From positions 1 to 64,000 of the forward strand of contig NZ_WTUX01000019.1 of NCBI RefSeq assembly GCF_009882975.1: a DNA stretch of 64,000 nucleotides. The letters run 5' to 3'. Both the position numbers and the translations under genes were made by a program. Below the pieces are notes generated by a model. That model saw only the letters and a program-made list of their open reading frames with translations. It was not told the DNA's origin and made no database searches. The stretch comes from Maritimibacter harenae. GTDB lineage: Bacteria; Pseudomonadota; Alphaproteobacteria; Rhodobacterales; Rhodobacteraceae. This document shows positions 63,225-64,000 of the stretch, piece by piece. Every line of letters begins with the position of its first letter. The first letter of the stretch is position 1.

Positions 63225-64000
63225 TCAACCGTTTCGCTTCAAAGAAACCGCGTAACGATACGGAGCCAGCTCGTGAATTGCGACGATGTCGCCGCTGCGT
63301 GCGTTGGTCCTTTCGAAGAAGTCACGCACCCAGGCGCGGTTGCGGAAAAACTTCTTCGAGCCGTCGATATCGGTCGTTTCCGGTGACGCTGCGCCCCAGT
63401 CGATAGTGACCATGCGCGGGGCCAGGCTCGACTTGTTGCTGCCTCCGATCGCATCTGCGGGAAATGCGCCAAGGAAGGCACGCAGGTAGATGTGGTTGTT
63501 CGCGAGGTTTCCGGCTGTGAGCTCCGTTTCACCGATCAGCCGCGGGCCATTGCCAAGCGGCGGGGGCCCATCTACCGGCTCATCCTCAAGATCAATGACA
63601 TCGAAAACTTCCCGGGCAGGAGCCAGACGCTTCGGTCGGTCAACGCTGCCGGCGGCGATGAGAACGATCTCGGCGGACGCGCGAGCGTCTTCAGCGGCGT
63701 CATGGTGCTTGAAATCCAACCCGAGGTAGTCCTTCAGAGACGCGAGACCGTGTCCGCCGTTGCCCTTGAGTTCCGGCCAAGCCTTTCGTGCCACCTTAAC
63801 GCTGTCGCGCCATTCCCAAGCGGGCATTTCAAGCCCGGCGGCTTTGCTGGCGGCGGTCATTGCACTGCGATCGAAACCGGAGTGCTGATAAATCACGCGC
63901 CCCTCCAGCACCTCATCGAGGAGGGGTAGCACTTCCGAAAATACTGGCGCACCGCGGACCGTCGTGCGGTCGATTCCATGCACCCAAGTGCAGGACCAAG
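63225..64000 (-). CDS. DnaQ-like 3'-5' exonuclease with extra C-terminal domain (5' end outside window)
   Basis: At least 258 codons, running off the right edge. The visible part starts inside the exonuclease fold: VHGIDRTTVRGAPVF, then VIYQHSGFDRSAMTAA (Exo II region with Asp) and LDFKHHDAAEDARASAEI (Exo III with H...D). The catalytic D-E of Exo I must lie beyond 64000. After a DEPVDGPPP linker, residues ~150-252 form a second domain with GGSNKSSLAPRMVTIDWG, not recognised. A GTG in frame near 63983 should not be taken as the start. Confidence 0.75.
   Translation of the reverse strand, partial: WSCTWVHGIDRTTVRGAPVFSEVLPLLDEVLEGRVIYQHSGFDRSAMTAASKAAGLEMPAWEWRDSVKVARKAWPELKGNGGHGLASLKDYLGLDFKHHDAAEDARASAEIVLIAAGSVDRPKRLAPAREVFDVIDLEDEPVDGPPPLGNGPRLIGETELTAGNLANNHIYLRAFLGAFPADAIGGSNKSSLAPRMVTIDWGAASPETTDIDGSKKFFRNRAWVRDFFERTNARSGDIVAIHELAPYRYAVSLKRNG

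Larger units (their letters stand above)
48353..64000. mobile_element. Integrative mobilizable element with defence cargo (right end not in view)
   Basis: Starts at tRNA-Arg. It carries a tyrosine integrase and excisionase-like gene, two small unknown genes, a candidate oriT, a MobV-type relaxase, a KfrA-like regulator, a type I restriction operon, a TIR protein and a DnaQ-like exonuclease. No conjugation machinery (type IV secretion) is visible, so it would need a helper. A second copy of the tRNA 3' end was not found within the window. The element type is inferred from gene content. Confidence 0.7.

Noticed and set aside
63122-63406. Plus-strand frame after the TIR gene
   Set aside because: It lies opposite the 3' part of the exonuclease gene and has no recognisable protein character.
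48430-64000. Second attachment site of the tRNA-Arg element
   Set aside because: I looked for a repeat of the tRNA 3' end and saw none in the window. It is probably further right.

Overview
The window looks like the chromosome of an alphaproteobacterium of the Rhodobacteraceae (Roseobacter/Rhodobacter group). The evidence is the high GC content, a BztABCD-type acidic amino acid transporter, an HvrA-type H-NS protein, an ATP12 chaperone next to an RluC/HAD pair, and a yidC-engB-argB order. All names come from reading the protein sequences; no database was searched.

Layout. (1) 1-9.3 kb is accessory DNA with lower GC than the rest. It holds an Mrr-type endonuclease with a downstream membrane protein, two related secreted proteins, an SNase-like nuclease behind a frameshifted OB-fold gene, an HvrA/H-NS protein, an EVE-like/HNH endonuclease, a wrecked pabB, and a P4-type integrase at the 3' end of a tRNA-Gly(UCC) gene. 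(2) 9.4-25.5 kb is the S10-spc-alpha ribosomal protein cluster, starting at rplB. It is broken into transcription units by terminators and by non-ribosomal genes: RidA-like, 2OG-oxygenase and CNMP-domain genes between rplP and rpmC, and a metallo-beta-lactamase-fold gene between rpmD and rplO. The early genes rpsJ-rplC-rplD-rplW are not in the window, and rplB has its own candidate promoter and structured leader. (3) 25.5-48.4 kb is ordinary chromosome: rarA, crcB-rluC-HAD-ATP12, bztABCD, sixA, argB-engB-yidC, an EAL phosphodiesterase, ttcA, a LytTR regulator, a sulfotransferase-like gene, yidD-rnpA-rpmH, then a TVP38-family protein, a flavoprotein disulfide reductase-like gene and an orphan histidine kinase. 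(4) 48.35 kb to the window end is a second island, in tRNA-Arg(ACG). It carries integrase and excisionase, two small unknown genes, a candidate oriT with a MobV-type relaxase, a KfrA-like regulator, a five-gene type I restriction operon with two extra nuclease-like genes, a TIR-domain protein and a DnaQ-like exonuclease cut by the window edge.

The most interesting region is the 48.35-64 kb element, read here as an integrative mobilizable element with a defence cargo. Its relaxase gene lies just downstream of a perfect 12-bp hairpin followed at once by TATAGTGAG, an arrangement like that recalled for MobV origins of transfer. In the hsd operon, hsdS and hsdR are separated by two coupled genes whose conserved residues suggest PD-(D/E)XK nuclease folds. 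The left accessory region also has a tight mrr/membrane-protein pair that I do not recognise as a described system.

No CRISPR array, rRNA operon, insertion sequence or transposase was seen. The right end of the tRNA-Arg element and the left end of the tRNA-Gly element lie outside the window or could not be found by eye.
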